Positions 36,150-48,850 of a DNA stretch of 64,000 nucleotides are shown in pieces (within the stretch, counting starts at the first letter, position 1; every line of letters starts with the position of its first letter). The position numbers and the translations under genes are program-made. The stretch comes from Sipunculus nudus (Eukaryota; Annelida; Sipuncula; Golfingiida; Sipunculidae), in NCBI GenBank assembly GCA_026874595.1, contig CM049313.1:60744659-60808658 (forward strand). The letters run 5' to 3'. The notes below the pieces were generated by a model, which worked only from the letters and a program-made list of their open reading frames with translations, had not been told where the DNA came from and made no database searches.

Positions 36150-37060
36150 CTTGCTGTATCACTGGTGTACAATGTTGACCTGCATGAATCTGGGCCTGGA
36201 CAGCCTGGTGTCTGCCCATGTGTAAAGCTTTTTAGGCAGTTACAGGCCAACCAGACCCAAACATCTGGCTTGCTCTGACTTGCTAGCAATGCCTTCAGCC
36301 TGTCTATCTGAAAAATTACTGAAAAGTTAGTGAAAATATTGAAGTCTTGCTGCACTCATGACCCTGAATATATACAGCTGACGGATATTTCAGAAGTATT
36401 GTAAAGTTACAAAAAGTCAGAAAAGTACCGTAAAGTTGCAAAAAGTACCAGTATATTGCTGCACACAAGATAAAGAATAGATATAGAAGGCAGTCACGTT
36501 TAATGGACCAAAAGATTACTGAAACATTACTGAAATGTACTAGTGTTGCTGTACCAGAATGTATAAATAGGAAAAAGAAAAGTACCAAAAGTTATCAAAA
36601 AGGCACTGAAAAATACAAAATACTGTAATGTTACTCCAATGAATAAAATATTATTGGACTCAGGACTGAATATTCATAAAGAGAGCATTTTAAAAATATG
36701 TAAAAGTAATCACAGAAATACTGAAGAGTACCAAAATGTTAGTCCAGAATGGGTCTTGCTGAACATTGAAAAGTACCAAAAGTTACTAAAAAGTACCAAA
36801 AAAATGACTGAAAAGGAACCAAACAGTTATTTAAAAGTATTAAATTGTAAATTAATAAATACACAGAAATTACCAAAAAGTTGTTTTAGACTGTCAGTTA
36901 ACTAAGCAAATTGTATACACTCTTAATCCTACATTACTGATGATGAAAAGTAACTGAAAAGTAATAAAAGAAGATACTGAAAAAGACTAAAAGTACCAAA
37001 ATGTAGCTGAAACATAAATAAAACTAAAAAATAGCCAAAAAATTACTGAAAAGACTGTAA
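36150..37060 (+). repeat. Degenerate AAAAGTACCAAAAGTTACTG array
   Basis: From about 36,310 the words GAAAAGTACCAAAA, AAAGTTACTGAAAA and ATTACTGAAA recur irregularly for ~750 bp. The leading block 36,150-36,300 resembles the complement of 40,440-40,640. The same pentameric words occur in reverse complement at 38,826-38,937. Confidence 0.7.
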
Positions 37061-38825
37061 AAATTTGCCTGTCACTTAGTTTCCCTTAGAGAAAAAATTC
37101 TTAACATGTGACCCTGGTAAATAGGTGAAGGACAAAATGCTTTAAGCCCTACAAAACTTAAAGCCCTCCTGGACATGCCCATGAACATATAAACATACCT
37201 GTATACTGAGTACACACTGTTAGGATAATGGAATGTTATATACATTTTGAAGTGGATACAGTAGTATATATAAATACAACAGAAAACCATAATAAATTTT
37301 GTATTTTAATCCATTAAAAGGGTGGGCTTTTGCCCTAGTCTGCACCACGATTTTGTCCAGTTGGCTTTGTCCAGGTAGGCATATACTGCAGGATATCTGA
37401 CACTCCATTCTATTGACTAAAAATGATGTCCTCTCCAGTATGTCTTAGTAATGTAAATTTAAACTGTCATCTTTAAATGCATTATTTTAAGTTTGTTGTT
37501 ATGTCTGCTTTTTAAATTCTAACAGTACATTAAAAAGAAACACTTATACACTCATGTAGATTGTGACATAATGAAATTTGTATAGAGAAAATCAGTAAAA
37601 ATAACATACTTTTGGTAAATGGTATAATATTGGTTATGTTTACAAATAGATCAAATGACAGGGCAACAAACAGACAGACAAAAATCAAGGTCCTGTATCA
37701 CTCATGAAACTGTCTCTTTAGAGCCGTAAGTATGATAATGATATAATACTCATATATCACAAAAGAAGAGAAATGTCACATTGAGAACCTATGTTCCTGA
37801 TCCATTAGCAGGTAACACATTTGAAATACCCCATAAAGACTATAATAAGCATCACACACCCTTGAACATGGTATATATAACTGGAATATCCAAATAAAGA
37901 TCATTGAAATCTGACCACTCTTGCAGATGTTACATGCACATTCATATGAGAAGGGGTTTGATGGCCATCTTTAAAAAAAATTAGCGGTCATTTGGATTCT
38001 TACTGGCCAACATGGTTTAGTGTAAAGAATTTTTTTTAAGTACAAGTATGCAAAATTTGATGCTTCTATCACCAACTGAAGTATTCAAGGCACACATGTA
38101 TTTTCTGGACTATTACTGAAAAGTGAAATGGATCAGATATATACAATTGAACCTCTCCTTACAGGCACTTCTGTACTGAGGGTATATTCACAGTCCTTAA
38201 CGGGGATTTTTTTCGGAATTTCCTGTTTATTTTCATTTATTTATTAGTTTCCCTGCATTCCTATAACAGGGCTGATAGTCTGCCTGATGGCTCAACTGAT
38301 GTTGATTTGCTCATCTGAAGCTGATGTGTCGTTTCAAGCAGATCCTTTGCTTGGATCTGTAAATTTATTGATGGGTTCATAAATAAACAAATAAACAACA
38401 ATCCAGTGTAAGGTCTTTGATTGCAAGTATGTAGGTCATGAAATTCATGAACTCTTACTAAGTGCACCTCTCTATGGGGGCATCTTTTTCGTATTTTATG
38501 TAAAAATCTAATCATTATATGATTAGAAAATGTGTCCTAATATGATTACTTGCTTATAGTTAAATTTAAGCCTCGGTTATCAGTGTGATATTTACACCAC
38601 TGATGGGTTCATTTAGGCAACTGCTAATGGTCACTGAGTGCTTCAAGGTCCTTAATCCAGAAATTTGTGCATCCCATTCCACGCTTGGACCCTCAGAACT
38701 GAGCGTTTGTAAACAATTTTGAACTTCAGAGACCCTTTTCTCATGCACCTGCCTGAAAGCCCCGATATATGCAATGAAATCATGAGATAATCCTAAAGGA
38801 TCACGAATGGAGCTATATTATAGTG
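37061..38825. other. CACTA interior without recognisable genes
   Basis: No frame has a domain signature or an intact length expected for a CACTA transposase. Confidence 0.45.
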
Positions 38826-38937
38826 CTTTTCAGTACTTTTGATAAATTGTTGGTACTTTTGGTAACTTTTCCATACTTTTCAGTAATTATAAAGACCCTT
38901 ACCCATACTTAAGTACTTTTGGTATTTTTCAGTAATT
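38826..38937 (-). repeat. Inverted counterpart of the AAAAGTACC array
   Basis: Reads CTTTTCAGTACTTTTG, GGTACTTTTGGTAACTTTT and GTACTTTTGGTATTTTTCAG, i.e. the complement of the 36.3-37.06 kb words, for ~110 bp. Confidence 0.7.
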
Positions 38938-39408
38938 GTTAAGACTCCTTTAATTAATTTACTAGAAATTATGTGCCGAAGGCGTAATTCTGTATTTCAT
39001 CTAATCATGCACAATGTGAATCAGGATATTGAGTGGACCAGATCCAGTACAGGATTTGGACTGGACAGAGTCACAATAAGGAATTGGTCTCACTCTGGGC
39101 AAACAGGTATTAGACTAGGCTTGGAATTCAGGCTGGCCTAAAACCTAATCAGGATTCTGTCTCGACCAGTTGCTGATTGGCACAGATCTGGGAATTGTTG
39201 ACAGATACTTATATGTGTGTCATATGATGTATCATGGTACACTATTGTTAGGAATCGGTTTCAATTTCATGATAGATCATCAGTAAAAATTGGATTATCT
39301 CTACTGATGAGAAATTGTCAGTTGTTTAGAGGTATAAATTTCTTGGCCATATATAGATCAGAACATCATCTCAACTGATATGTAGGCCTACATGAATGTT
39401 GAATGTTT

Positions 39409-40152
39409 GATGTTTCAGACTAGGACATTTTGGACTAGGACATTTCAAACTAGGATGTTTTGGACAGGCCTTTTTGCAAGGGAGGACATTTCAGACTAAT
39501 GAATGTTAATAATTACCATAAAGTAACCTTTTTAATTATAAATTTAAGCGTATAAATGTACCCATATGTTTACTGAGATTTTTCAGAGAATGAGCAATAA
39601 TACTTGTGCATCATTATATTTTTTATTCATTATATTAACATATATTAGTAAGGTGTGGACAATGGATAATGCCTATGTGATATTGATCAAATAAGTATCC
39701 GTAAAAACACCATCATAAAATTTATAACCTTTTTATGGAGATTTTTTATAGAATAAGCATTTATATAGGGGCATCATTTCTATGTTTTTTTTTTTATTTT
39801 TACAGTTTTGTTAAACATCAAAAATATTCTCTTGTCACTGGTTCACTCTTTTCTCAGTTTTTACAGTTTGCTTTCTCGCAAAAGCTGCCCGGATAAATCT
39901 GTATTTTTTTGCTTACAAATACCACAAAATGAATCCCCAATTAATCCCCATTGTTGGAGCCAAATAAATATTATACCAATAAACATATGGGTACACTGAT
40001 ACACTAAAACTCATAATTAAAAGGTAACTTCATGGTAATAATTTTCATCTGTCCAAAACATCCTCTCTTGCAAAAAGGCCTGTCCTTAATGTCCTAGTCC
40101 CAAACATCCTAGTCTGAAATGTCCTAGTCCAAAACGTCTGTGTCCAAAACAT
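39409..40152. mobile_element. Foldback element with 15-bp tandem repeats in its arms
   Basis: Arms 39,409-39,571 and 39,981-40,152 are inverted copies around a ~410-bp loop. Outer parts are tandem ~15-bp units (TTTGGACTAGGACAT, TTCAGACTAGGACAT and variants), followed by GGACAGGCCTTTTTGCAAG, AATAATTACCAT.AAGT and GTACCCATATG. Tandem-repeat arms are typical of foldback transposons. It lies inside the CACTA element. No target duplication is clear. Confidence 0.72.
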
Positions 40153-41137
40153 CTGGTACTACCCTACATTCAGGCTAATAATGTCATAATTCTATAACCT
40201 ACATTTCTATAAAGTAACTTAACAATTAAGTTTTTTGGTAAATGCAGACTTTTCTCTAGTTCAGGTTGTATACATTAATTTCTCCTACACAAAGCTATGA
40301 GCAAAAATTTGCAATCAATTATAATTGATAATCAGCCCATCACTATGATACACTATGTCATGGAATGAAATGACTGCTAAAAATCTGTAAAATTCCCTTA
40401 ATTGTGGAATATGTAGTGTGATAAACTGTTTCCAATAAACTTTCATGAATATTTATCTGAAAGACAGACAGACAAGAAAATATTGCTCGCAAGTCTGAAC
40501 CAAGCCAGAAAATATTCTGCCCCAGTCCAAACACAAGATGCATGTGTCTGTAAGGGCTGGAAACTGGCTTAGCTGTGCATGCACAAACTTCAGGCTGACT
40601 AGGTCCAGAGTTCAGGCCTGCCAGCACTGGACACCAGTGATACTGCAGCCCTGATCAACTGATATGATATAAATGAGGTGTGACTGAAAGTGGAATTTTG
40701 CATCACATATCCTTGGCTGAGAATCTGAGTGAGTGCTTACAAGTAATGATGGTTGGATTGGTATCCATTAAACACCCACGGGAATTTTTTTAGTCATATT
40801 AAAGCCAACAAATTATATATTTTTTTTTCAGATATCAAACATTTTTAATGTACAAAATTTCTCAATTTTTTTTCAAAACATCACTCTGATTGAACTTTGA
40901 ATGAAAAGTTTTGTGAGGAAGAGGGAACATTATAAACTCTCTTTAACAGGTTACCTGCCTGATGGTGTTTTCTTGCAATTTAAATCAACGGGGTCTTGAT
41001 AAACACTGTTCAGTGTCTTGTAAACTAAACTTGAAACAGTTTTGTCATTTGCTCAATAAATCTTAAAAAAATGGTGTTATGAATATATTGTCAATCAGGA
41101 TTAAATAGTGATGTTGCCAGAATTCTGAAATATCAGT

Positions 41138-42327
41138 AACTAGCTGATAGACCCGGTATACCGGGCTTATTACCGGGGTTGGGGAGATTTATTAACTGAG
41201 ATGTGAAATGTTGGCTCATTTTTTTTATTCTAAAAGTTAACAGAAAATATAGGTTTTCAGTGGGAAACTGTCTCCATAAGATATGTATAAACATTTTGGC
41301 ATGACTGCAGAATAACTCACGCACCTCTCTGAGGCACAACACTTCTGTGAACAGAAAACGTTTCTATGTACAGCTGCTTGTATCTTAATTTTGCCACTTA
41401 CTTTTAAATTACATGAATTCTTAACATCATACCGTCCGTCCGTATAAACTCATAATCTGGTGGAGACAGTGCGTGAGTGATCCTGCAGTCGCTCTGATAT
41501 TTTTAACATTTATTTTGTGGTTCTGTCCTTGTGGCAAGAAATTTATACCCTGGTATGTTTACCTTGATGACCTGGCCAGTGATGTTGTTGACATGGCGAA
41601 CCAGAATGAGACGTGGGGACATTCAGGTTTTTGATGATATTTGACTGGATTCTATCGTTGGATGCATAAAGATTAGGTTGATGTGAGGAACACATGAATG
41701 ATTTATTAAATGTACGTCACAAGGAAGTGTTCCTGAAGAAAGAAACAGAAATGTGCAGAACTCCCAAGTAGCAGAAGCGGACCAAATGGGACTCCATGCA
41801 GAGGTTCCGTATCCCATTTTCAGCCGCCGCAATGTTTTTTTTTCATCGTATCAGACAAATTTTGAAGCCTGAAACACCAGACACCACTCCACCCCACCCA
41901 ACCCCACGCCTGTTCCTGAAATTGGGACCTTGAATTAGGTTTTGTCATTAATCCTCCTGGGTTGAACTCTCCATTTCATAAAGCGAGAAACACATGTTTT
42001 TCTCTTTTATTGACCACGCACGTGGGTCAAATCCCTTATTGAAAGCAAGCGTTATTCATATGAACAATGGTCCTTAGTGTTAGAGGTCAAATGACCACGA
42101 TGCACGCATCCCTGGGATTGCCGAAGGTAGTTGGGCTGTGCTCGGTAAAAAAACGGAAAAATCACTCAAAATTATATGTATATTAAAAATTATTTATTTT
42201 CATATCGCCTATGTCACTGCGGGGATAATAACCTTTAAAATGATGTATGGCACAATATTGTACACAGCGCGGTTTTAGAGAACATTGCGAACAAACGTGA
42301 ACTGAATTCCTTTTATAAGTATTAGAT
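41138..42327 (+). repeat. Dispersed repeat H, uninterrupted copy
   Basis: Begins AACTAGCTGATAGACCCGG with the perfect palindrome CCCGGTATACCGGG and ends near TTTTATAAGTATTAGAT. It is collinear with the split copy (33,649-33,746 plus 43,453-44,337) at roughly 85% identity by eye, with an extra ~200 bp near 41,280-41,500. A minus-strand frame shared by both copies is broken here by an extra base. This copy documents the empty target site of the CACTA insertion. Confidence 0.75.
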
Positions 42328-43099
42328 GTAAATGACACACAACATTATATCAAATGAGTGTGCATGCATGTGTAACTAGACAATACAAGTGCTTCCCATA
42401 CCAGAAAGTTACATTTATAATAATTACCATTTCCATAGCTGTAAAAGAATTTTTAAATTTTCTTAAATAACAAAGATATAAAACTTTCTTTAGTTATTGA
42501 ATTTATCCCAGTTATTCCTATGATGTGTTATAGGTAACATGTAACATTTCATAACCTTCAAAATACTAGTATCAGGATGAGATAATTATAAATTCAGTTT
42601 ATCTCTCTGAATAAAATGTCTTCACATTTGTATCAATTGGTCACCTGATTTTTTTGTAAATGTTTAAGAATTGTTATAATTAACAAAAATAGGCTAACCA
42701 AGCTTCCTGAATACAATGATCACATTACATGCTTGTACCATTGAGTTGAAGAGAATAAAATTCTACAAAGTGCCTTACATTAATGTATATTACTCTCTGA
42801 AGGTAATTTTACTGAGGAGATTTTTTTTCAGTACAATGCTTCCTGTTTTTTTTTTATTTGATAATCAGACCATTTATGCTAGAAAAAACATAACATAGAT
42901 ACTTGTCCTTAGTTGGATCAGTTGGTCATTCAGAAATCCTGAAAACAGCCCCATGAACAAAGGTGTGCATTAAGGAAATGTCAGTTATATTTGTTGTACA
43001 TGTATTAAGTTGACATTTGCCGAAAATTCACAGTTTTATTAAGTTAATTTGTGCATCCATAAGCAGTGAGTGCAAAGGTTAACTTAGTAGGGAGCTTCA
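42328..43099. other. CACTA interior, right end, no gene
   Basis: AT-rich spacer between repeat H and the right terminal repeat; no coding signal. Confidence 0.45.
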
Positions 43100-43452
43100 T
43101 CACTCAGAGTCACTCCTGGTCACTCTTGGTCACTACCTGTCAATCACCCACCAACAAGGATCACTGGTGGTCACAGTCATTATCACCTCTCATCAAGCTA
43201 GTGTCTGGTGGAGTAACCATGTTCACTCAGCATCACTGCCAGTCACTCTGGTCACTCAGCAAATTATCAATTAGTTGCACCCCTTCAACTGATCCCCAGG
43301 GCTGCTCAACTATCACTGCTGGTCACACAGTGATAGTCTGTGAACAGTTTAGTCACTCCCCATCACTGCTAATTACCTGTTGCATGGCAGTGACCAGGAG
43401 TGATGAAAACGGTCACAGACCTTCCCTTTGTGATAGCCCAGTTCTCATAGTG
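43100..43452 (-). repeat. Right terminal inverted repeat of the CACTA element
   Basis: Reverse complement of 33,747-34,100, with one C/T difference (CCATGC versus CCACGC) and one single-base indel (CCAGAGTGA versus CCAGGAGTGA). Confidence 0.85.
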
Positions 43453-44337
43453 TAAACAGAAAATATAGGTTTTCAGTGAGATACTCTCTCAAAAAGAGAT
43501 GTACAAATAATTGTACATTTATTTTGTGGCGCTCTGCTCGTGGCAAGAAATTCATACCCCCGTATGTTAACCTTGAAGACCGGGTCTGTGATGTTAACAT
43601 TGCGAACCGGAATGAGACGCGGGGCATTCAGTTTTTCGATGATATTTAACTGGTTTTTGTCGTTGGACATATAGAGATAAGGTTGATGTGAGGAACACAT
43701 GAAAGATTTATTAAATGTTTGTTGCCAGGAAACCGTTCCTGAAGAAAGAAACAGAAATGTGCATACCTCGTAAGTAGCAGAAGCGGACCCAACAGGACTC
43801 CTTGCAGAGGGTCCGTATTCCATTTTCAGCCACCGCAACCTTTTTGTTATCGTATCAGACAAATTTTGAGGCCTGAAACCCGCCCCACCAGTCCACCCCA
43901 CCCCATCCCTGTTCCTGAAATTAGGAGCTTGAATTAGGTTTTATCAATAATCATTTCATATTGCGAGAAACGTGTTTTTCTCTTTTACTGACCACGCACG
44001 TGGGTGAGAACCTCGTTCAAATGTAAGGCCAGACATACTCATATTCATATGAACAATAGTCCTTAATAGTGTTTGAGGTCGAGTGACCACGATGCACGCA
44101 TTCCGGTCATTGCCGAAGGCTGTTCGGCTGTGCTCGGTCTTACCTCCGTGCAAGTTAGTAAAAACGGAAAAATCACTCAAAATTATATATACATTAAAAA
44201 TTATTATGCTCATATCGCCTATGTCACTGCGGGACATAATAACCTTTAAAATGGTGTATGGCACAGTTTTGTAAACAACGCGGTTTTAGAGAACATTGCG
44301 AACTAACGTGAACTGAATTCCTTTTATAAGTATTGGA
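43453..44337 (+). repeat. Dispersed repeat H, split copy (right part)
   Basis: Resumes at TAAACAGAAAATATAGG exactly where 33,746 breaks off and follows the 41.14-42.33 kb copy to TTTTATAAGTATTGGAT. It carries a 142-codon minus-strand frame (43,901-43,473) containing LIPVRNVNITDPVFKVNI, which I do not recognise; the corresponding frame in the other copy is shifted. Confidence 0.7.
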
Positions 44338-45471
44338 TAAACGTCTGATAAATACCAGTGATAAATGATACTTAGATATGTGTTTAAACTATATAACTCT
44401 CGATTAATAAACGATTTTGTATAGTCAGAGCGTGTATAACTGAGTGAGAGTCATGATATAACATCCTGTGTTCCTGAATACACCGTTTCACGGTTCATCA
44501 ATACATTCAAAAGTACCCCTTAATATTTACCTTTGCTCTTTGGTGTGCTCTTGGAACGCGTTCCTGCTCCTTACCATGAATAATGTGTATACGACTTCAA
44601 ATGTAGCATCGAAGAAGACAAAGCCAGGAAGCATGCACATTAGTATTTGATTAGAAAATAAAGAGAGTCCACCCTTTTTCATAGAAAAATACTTCTTAGA
44701 TTGCATTACATCAAACCAATGCATGCTGATAAATATTCAATATTATATTGCTGCTGTCTTACCCAACAGATGCAAAACGAAAAATTAGTATCCTTAACAC
44801 TATACCAAAAAGAAGTTATTTTCTTGAGGAAGAGGTTTTATTTAGTCAATTTAAAGCTATAATGTGAAGCCATTATACATTAGAAAATTATACATTCTTA
44901 CAATCGTAAAATATTATGAACATTTTCGGCCTAGTTTTTTTTAAGATTTTAATATTATTTAACGGTCTGAATGTGCGGTCTAATGAGTTTAGATTGATAA
45001 AAAAACTGGTAGTGAAATAAATGTAAATCGTAATCCTAATTATACATTACATTTAAGTAATGAATACTTATAAAGACTTGATGTTATTTCGGATGTATCC
45101 TATGAAAAGAAGAGAAACGAGGTACCTGAATCATTTAAAATTTTTCAAAAACCATTCTTTAGGACGCCGTGGAGATAAGATTAGAACTTACATCTATGAC
45201 AAAGAGAGAAATTGTTCCATGCTTTTGTTGTATTTCATAATATAAAGAAAATGCTCGCATTTAATTCTTACATGAATAACGATATTGAAAAGATCTGATA
45301 TTCTCTAATCGTAAGTGGATGACATAAACTCAAAGATGAGGCACAAATAAATGTGAAAAGGTGTGATATGGGTGAAACAGTGAAGTGCATTTTTTTAGAG
45401 TGGCAGCATTCTTTGAGTGTTTGCATTGTTCTTACATACAAACATGATAAAAAAGAGGAATTCCACATTTA

Positions 45472-45530
<59 letters not shown>

Positions 45531-47542
45531 GTAATTTATATCTACCAGCAATGCGGTCTTGTTACAGTCTGATACGTTTGTGTTGTTCTGTTCTCCGGAC
45601 AAATCCTTGGCGGGGTACATGGGGTAGCATTTTCTCTGCACGTATCGTTAGTCCTTGTCATTATTTCATGCATTATGTCAGAATCAAGTCGATCGGTGAA
45701 ATGTTTGCACATCAGGAACAAAGGGGATAAACCACGATATATTACATAGCCGAGTGGCAAAGCATAATAAAACGTATATTATATCAATATGAAAATATAA
45801 TATTGCATAAACTATCGAAGACTTAATTATATCGGTCCGGAATCAGTTTAAATATTTACCAGTGATACTCCTTCCTTCCTAACATAAATGGGCGGACTGC
45901 TACAATACAGAGCAGTCCCATTTTCTTCATTTGTATAATATAATGAGACAGGTTACTTAGCATTTCAATCGATCTGAATTACCCTGAATATGTATGATCA
46001 ATATCTTTGAGTTATATGACCATGGTTATTGTTAAGTGTACATCAGATATGTTATATGATTTGAAGGGAGCATGTCAGTCTTTTTTAATTGTTGCTTTAT
46101 AGATAAGCATATTTTACGTTAAAATGAATACCTGTCATGGAAGACGAACGAAATAATGATTTCAACATGTTATCATACAGCTAATTTGTCATTATCGATA
46201 CACTATCGAAACTGTTAAAATGTGATGCTTATTTTGGATCATGCACAGATTAAATATTCATCAGTTAATTAAGAAATCTAGAATTCCCTAATTAAGAAGT
46301 GATTTCTGTTTAAATAAAATAAAAAATAATTATAAAATTTACCAGGGGAGTACTGTAGTACCCTAAAAGTATTTCTAAAGATGAAAAGTTTATTTAAAGT
46401 AGTTTAAATGTAAAATAAGTTTTATATGGCAACTCAGGGTTCCGGAGATGTAAACGCATGTTTCACTATTAGCGGATTGAATCATTTTACTTAAAATATT
46501 ATAAAATGCACTTTAACATGTTTATGTCAGACAGGTAGAGATTATTGAAGGACCTTTTTTATTTGCTTAATACGTAGACTGCCTCCGTTTCCTGCCATAC
46601 TTATTTGCTTAGTAGGCCTAGGTTGACGGAGAGCTTCCTTATACTGTGTCGGTAGCGTTGTTCCTATGCAACAAGCCGGTCAAACAAACGCCGACACCTA
46701 CAACGTGCTACTATTTCCTATGTCGGATTGTACTTTGCTACAGCTCAAAAAGTTTCTAGTTGTTTACATAGGAACGTCTTTCACTTCAGCTCATGTGCCC
46801 ATGCATATTAATGACGCATTCCATTTGTTTAGCAAATGTGTATCATATATAGCATTATTTTGATTTTAGCTCAGACCCTCTCTATCTCTCTTTCTACCTC
46901 TACCTCTCTCTCTCTCGCGATCGATCGAAAAATACAACTTTTAATCATTGTGAACCTTTCCAATGGTTGAAAAATTGTTGTTTCAGTTACAACAGGAAAA
47001 TAATTTGTCTCAAGGTAAAAACCATTTTGAATATGCTAATGTGTCATTACACGCCCCAAATAAAATAAATTTTCGAGACGCTAAAAGTGATCATGTATTG
47101 GCAGTTGATAAATTAGTTCATAATCTACGGAAGTCAGGTTGATTACACAGCCCATGAAAGATTCCGTGAATGATAATTGTTTTATGAATAGCTGATAACC
47201 TGTTTTTTTTTTAAATTAAATACCTTTTTTTTGTGTAAATTACAAAACTTACTCCTTCAAGTTACATTTTATTCTAAACATTAAATTATAACCAGACTGT
47301 TAATGCTTTTCATAAACTGATTTCACCTTAAAAAACACATATTTGTATATGATCTTAGTTTTTCATCCCTTTTTAATATTTTATTTTATAAATGAAAATA
47401 AATGTTGGTGAACACAACATTATAAATATAAAGCTTAAACGTACATTAATTTGGAATGATAATTTGGATCATTCTTAAAGTGATTTTCTCTAAATATGAT
47501 AAAAAAAAAGTTTTCTTTTTAAATTTATATTGGATAAATATG

Positions 47543-47576
<34 letters not shown>

Positions 47577-47726
47577 CAGGTGTATGACCTCCTGATCTGT
47601 ACCATGCACAGCACACATATACACAGTACAAAGAACATCTTTATTGTACTTAAGCTGATATATGTCTTGCTTTAACCAAACATGTTAAAGGTTTATTTTA
47701 TCCCCAGACAAACTCGGGATACTATA
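44338..47726. other. Intergenic region; (TA)n, (AG)n and a diverged duplicate of 28.0-29.5 kb
   Basis: (TA)n at 45,473-45,528 and (AG)n at 47,547-47,577. 46,500-47,450 is a diverged direct copy of 28,020-29,520. A small hairpin GGACTGCT/AGCAGTCC is near 45,895-45,920. No exon was recognised. Confidence 0.5.
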
Positions 47727-48850
47727 TAGTCCATGGGCTAGGAGGGGTCACCGTGCACCCCCTCTGGGATTTTATGACATAGGTATATTTAGATCCCCAA
47801 TTATATTCAATAAATGAATTAAGATGTTAACATTGATTATTTTGGGATACACTACTCTTTTAGGTCATTTAAAGACAACCGCGTCTTCCCGCACGGCACC
47901 CGCGGACAGGTAGCCTTGATAAGGGGGTAGAGATATGTAAATGCTTATAGCTCGCTTAATATTTGACATATTTACTTCAAATAAACTGCTTTATGTTTGC
48001 AAATAGTGGGGAAAATTCATTGACAATAATAATCATACGAATGTATTATGTATTTTGTTGATTAAGCAATTAATCACTATACTTATAAAATAAAAAGAAA
48101 GAAAAATGAATTTAGCAGCTTTTTCTTTCGTTTTTTTCCGTGAGTAGTTAATTTTAGAGATGATGTTGCACTTCTAAATTTCTAGTGCATTAATACATTA
48201 GTTCCTGACATTCCTACAAATTTTGTTTAAAAAATAATGAATATTTGACCATATACTCCTGCAATGAATGACCCATTGTTAATTTTATGGTATCCCTGTT
48301 TATAAGATAGATGTGATGTTCCATATTCCTCTCCAGATGCATTAATTTTCACTGTCAGAACCTGAAGGTGTTTATTGGTTTTAAAAATGATAGAAACCCT
48401 TTCTTGAGCCATTTTTAAACATATAATAATTATACAAAAAATAATCATATTTGAGCCATAATATAAGAAGGGTCACCGTGCACCCTCTCTGGTATTTTAT
48501 GACATAGGTATTTTTAGATCCCTCAATATATTCTGTAAATGAATTAACATGTTAGCATTGATTATTTTGGGAATCACTACCCTTTTAAGCCATTTAAAGA
48601 CAACCGCATCCTTACGCACGCATCTTCGGATAGGTACCCTGGATAAGGGGGTAGGGGTATGTAAATGCTTAGAGCTCGCTCAATATTTGACATATTTACT
48701 TCAAATAAACTGTATTGTATTTGCAAATAGTCGGAAAAAGTCACTGATAGATATAATAATATATATTTCTTACAAGTTTTTGGTGATGAAGGAATTAATT
48801 TTGATAGTAATAAAACATCCAGAAGAAATTTCACAGTTTTTTTATTCAAA
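47727..48850 (+). repeat. Left arm: one full and one partial ~730-bp unit
   Basis: Unit 1 runs to about 48,470. Unit 2 begins with GGGTCACCGTGCACCC at 48,471 and follows unit 1 for ~350 bp before diverging near GATGAAGGAATTAATT. Confidence 0.7.

Larger units (their letters stand above)
33747..43452. mobile_element. 9.7-kb CACTA (EnSpm-type) element, apparently non-autonomous
   Basis: The element begins CACTATGAGAACTGGG and ends with the exact inverse CCCAGTTCTCATAGTG. The inverted repeats (33,747-34,100 and 43,100-43,452) are ~353 bp and differ at about two positions. TAA flanks both ends, and the flanks joined together restore the uninterrupted repeat H at 41,215-41,265, which shows that the two ends belong to one insertion. 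CACTA ends and 3-bp duplications are the hallmarks of this superfamily. The terminal region is packed with AGTGA/TCACT words, like the subterminal transposase-binding repeats of such elements. No transposase is recognisable: the interior holds degenerate motif arrays, a foldback element and a full copy of repeat H. Confidence 0.82.

Noticed and set aside
43066-43455. 129-codon plus-strand frame
   Set aside because: It lies almost wholly in the right terminal repeat of the CACTA element, built from TCACT motifs; its inverse copy at 33.75-34.1 kb has no matching long frame.
43473-43901. 142-codon minus-strand frame in repeat H
   Set aside because: No recognised domain, and the same frame in the other repeat copy is shifted by one base. 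A pyrimidine-rich CTTTCTTCAG acceptor-like word is present, but the only upstream GT is 28 bp away, too close for an intron. Kept only as part of the repeat.
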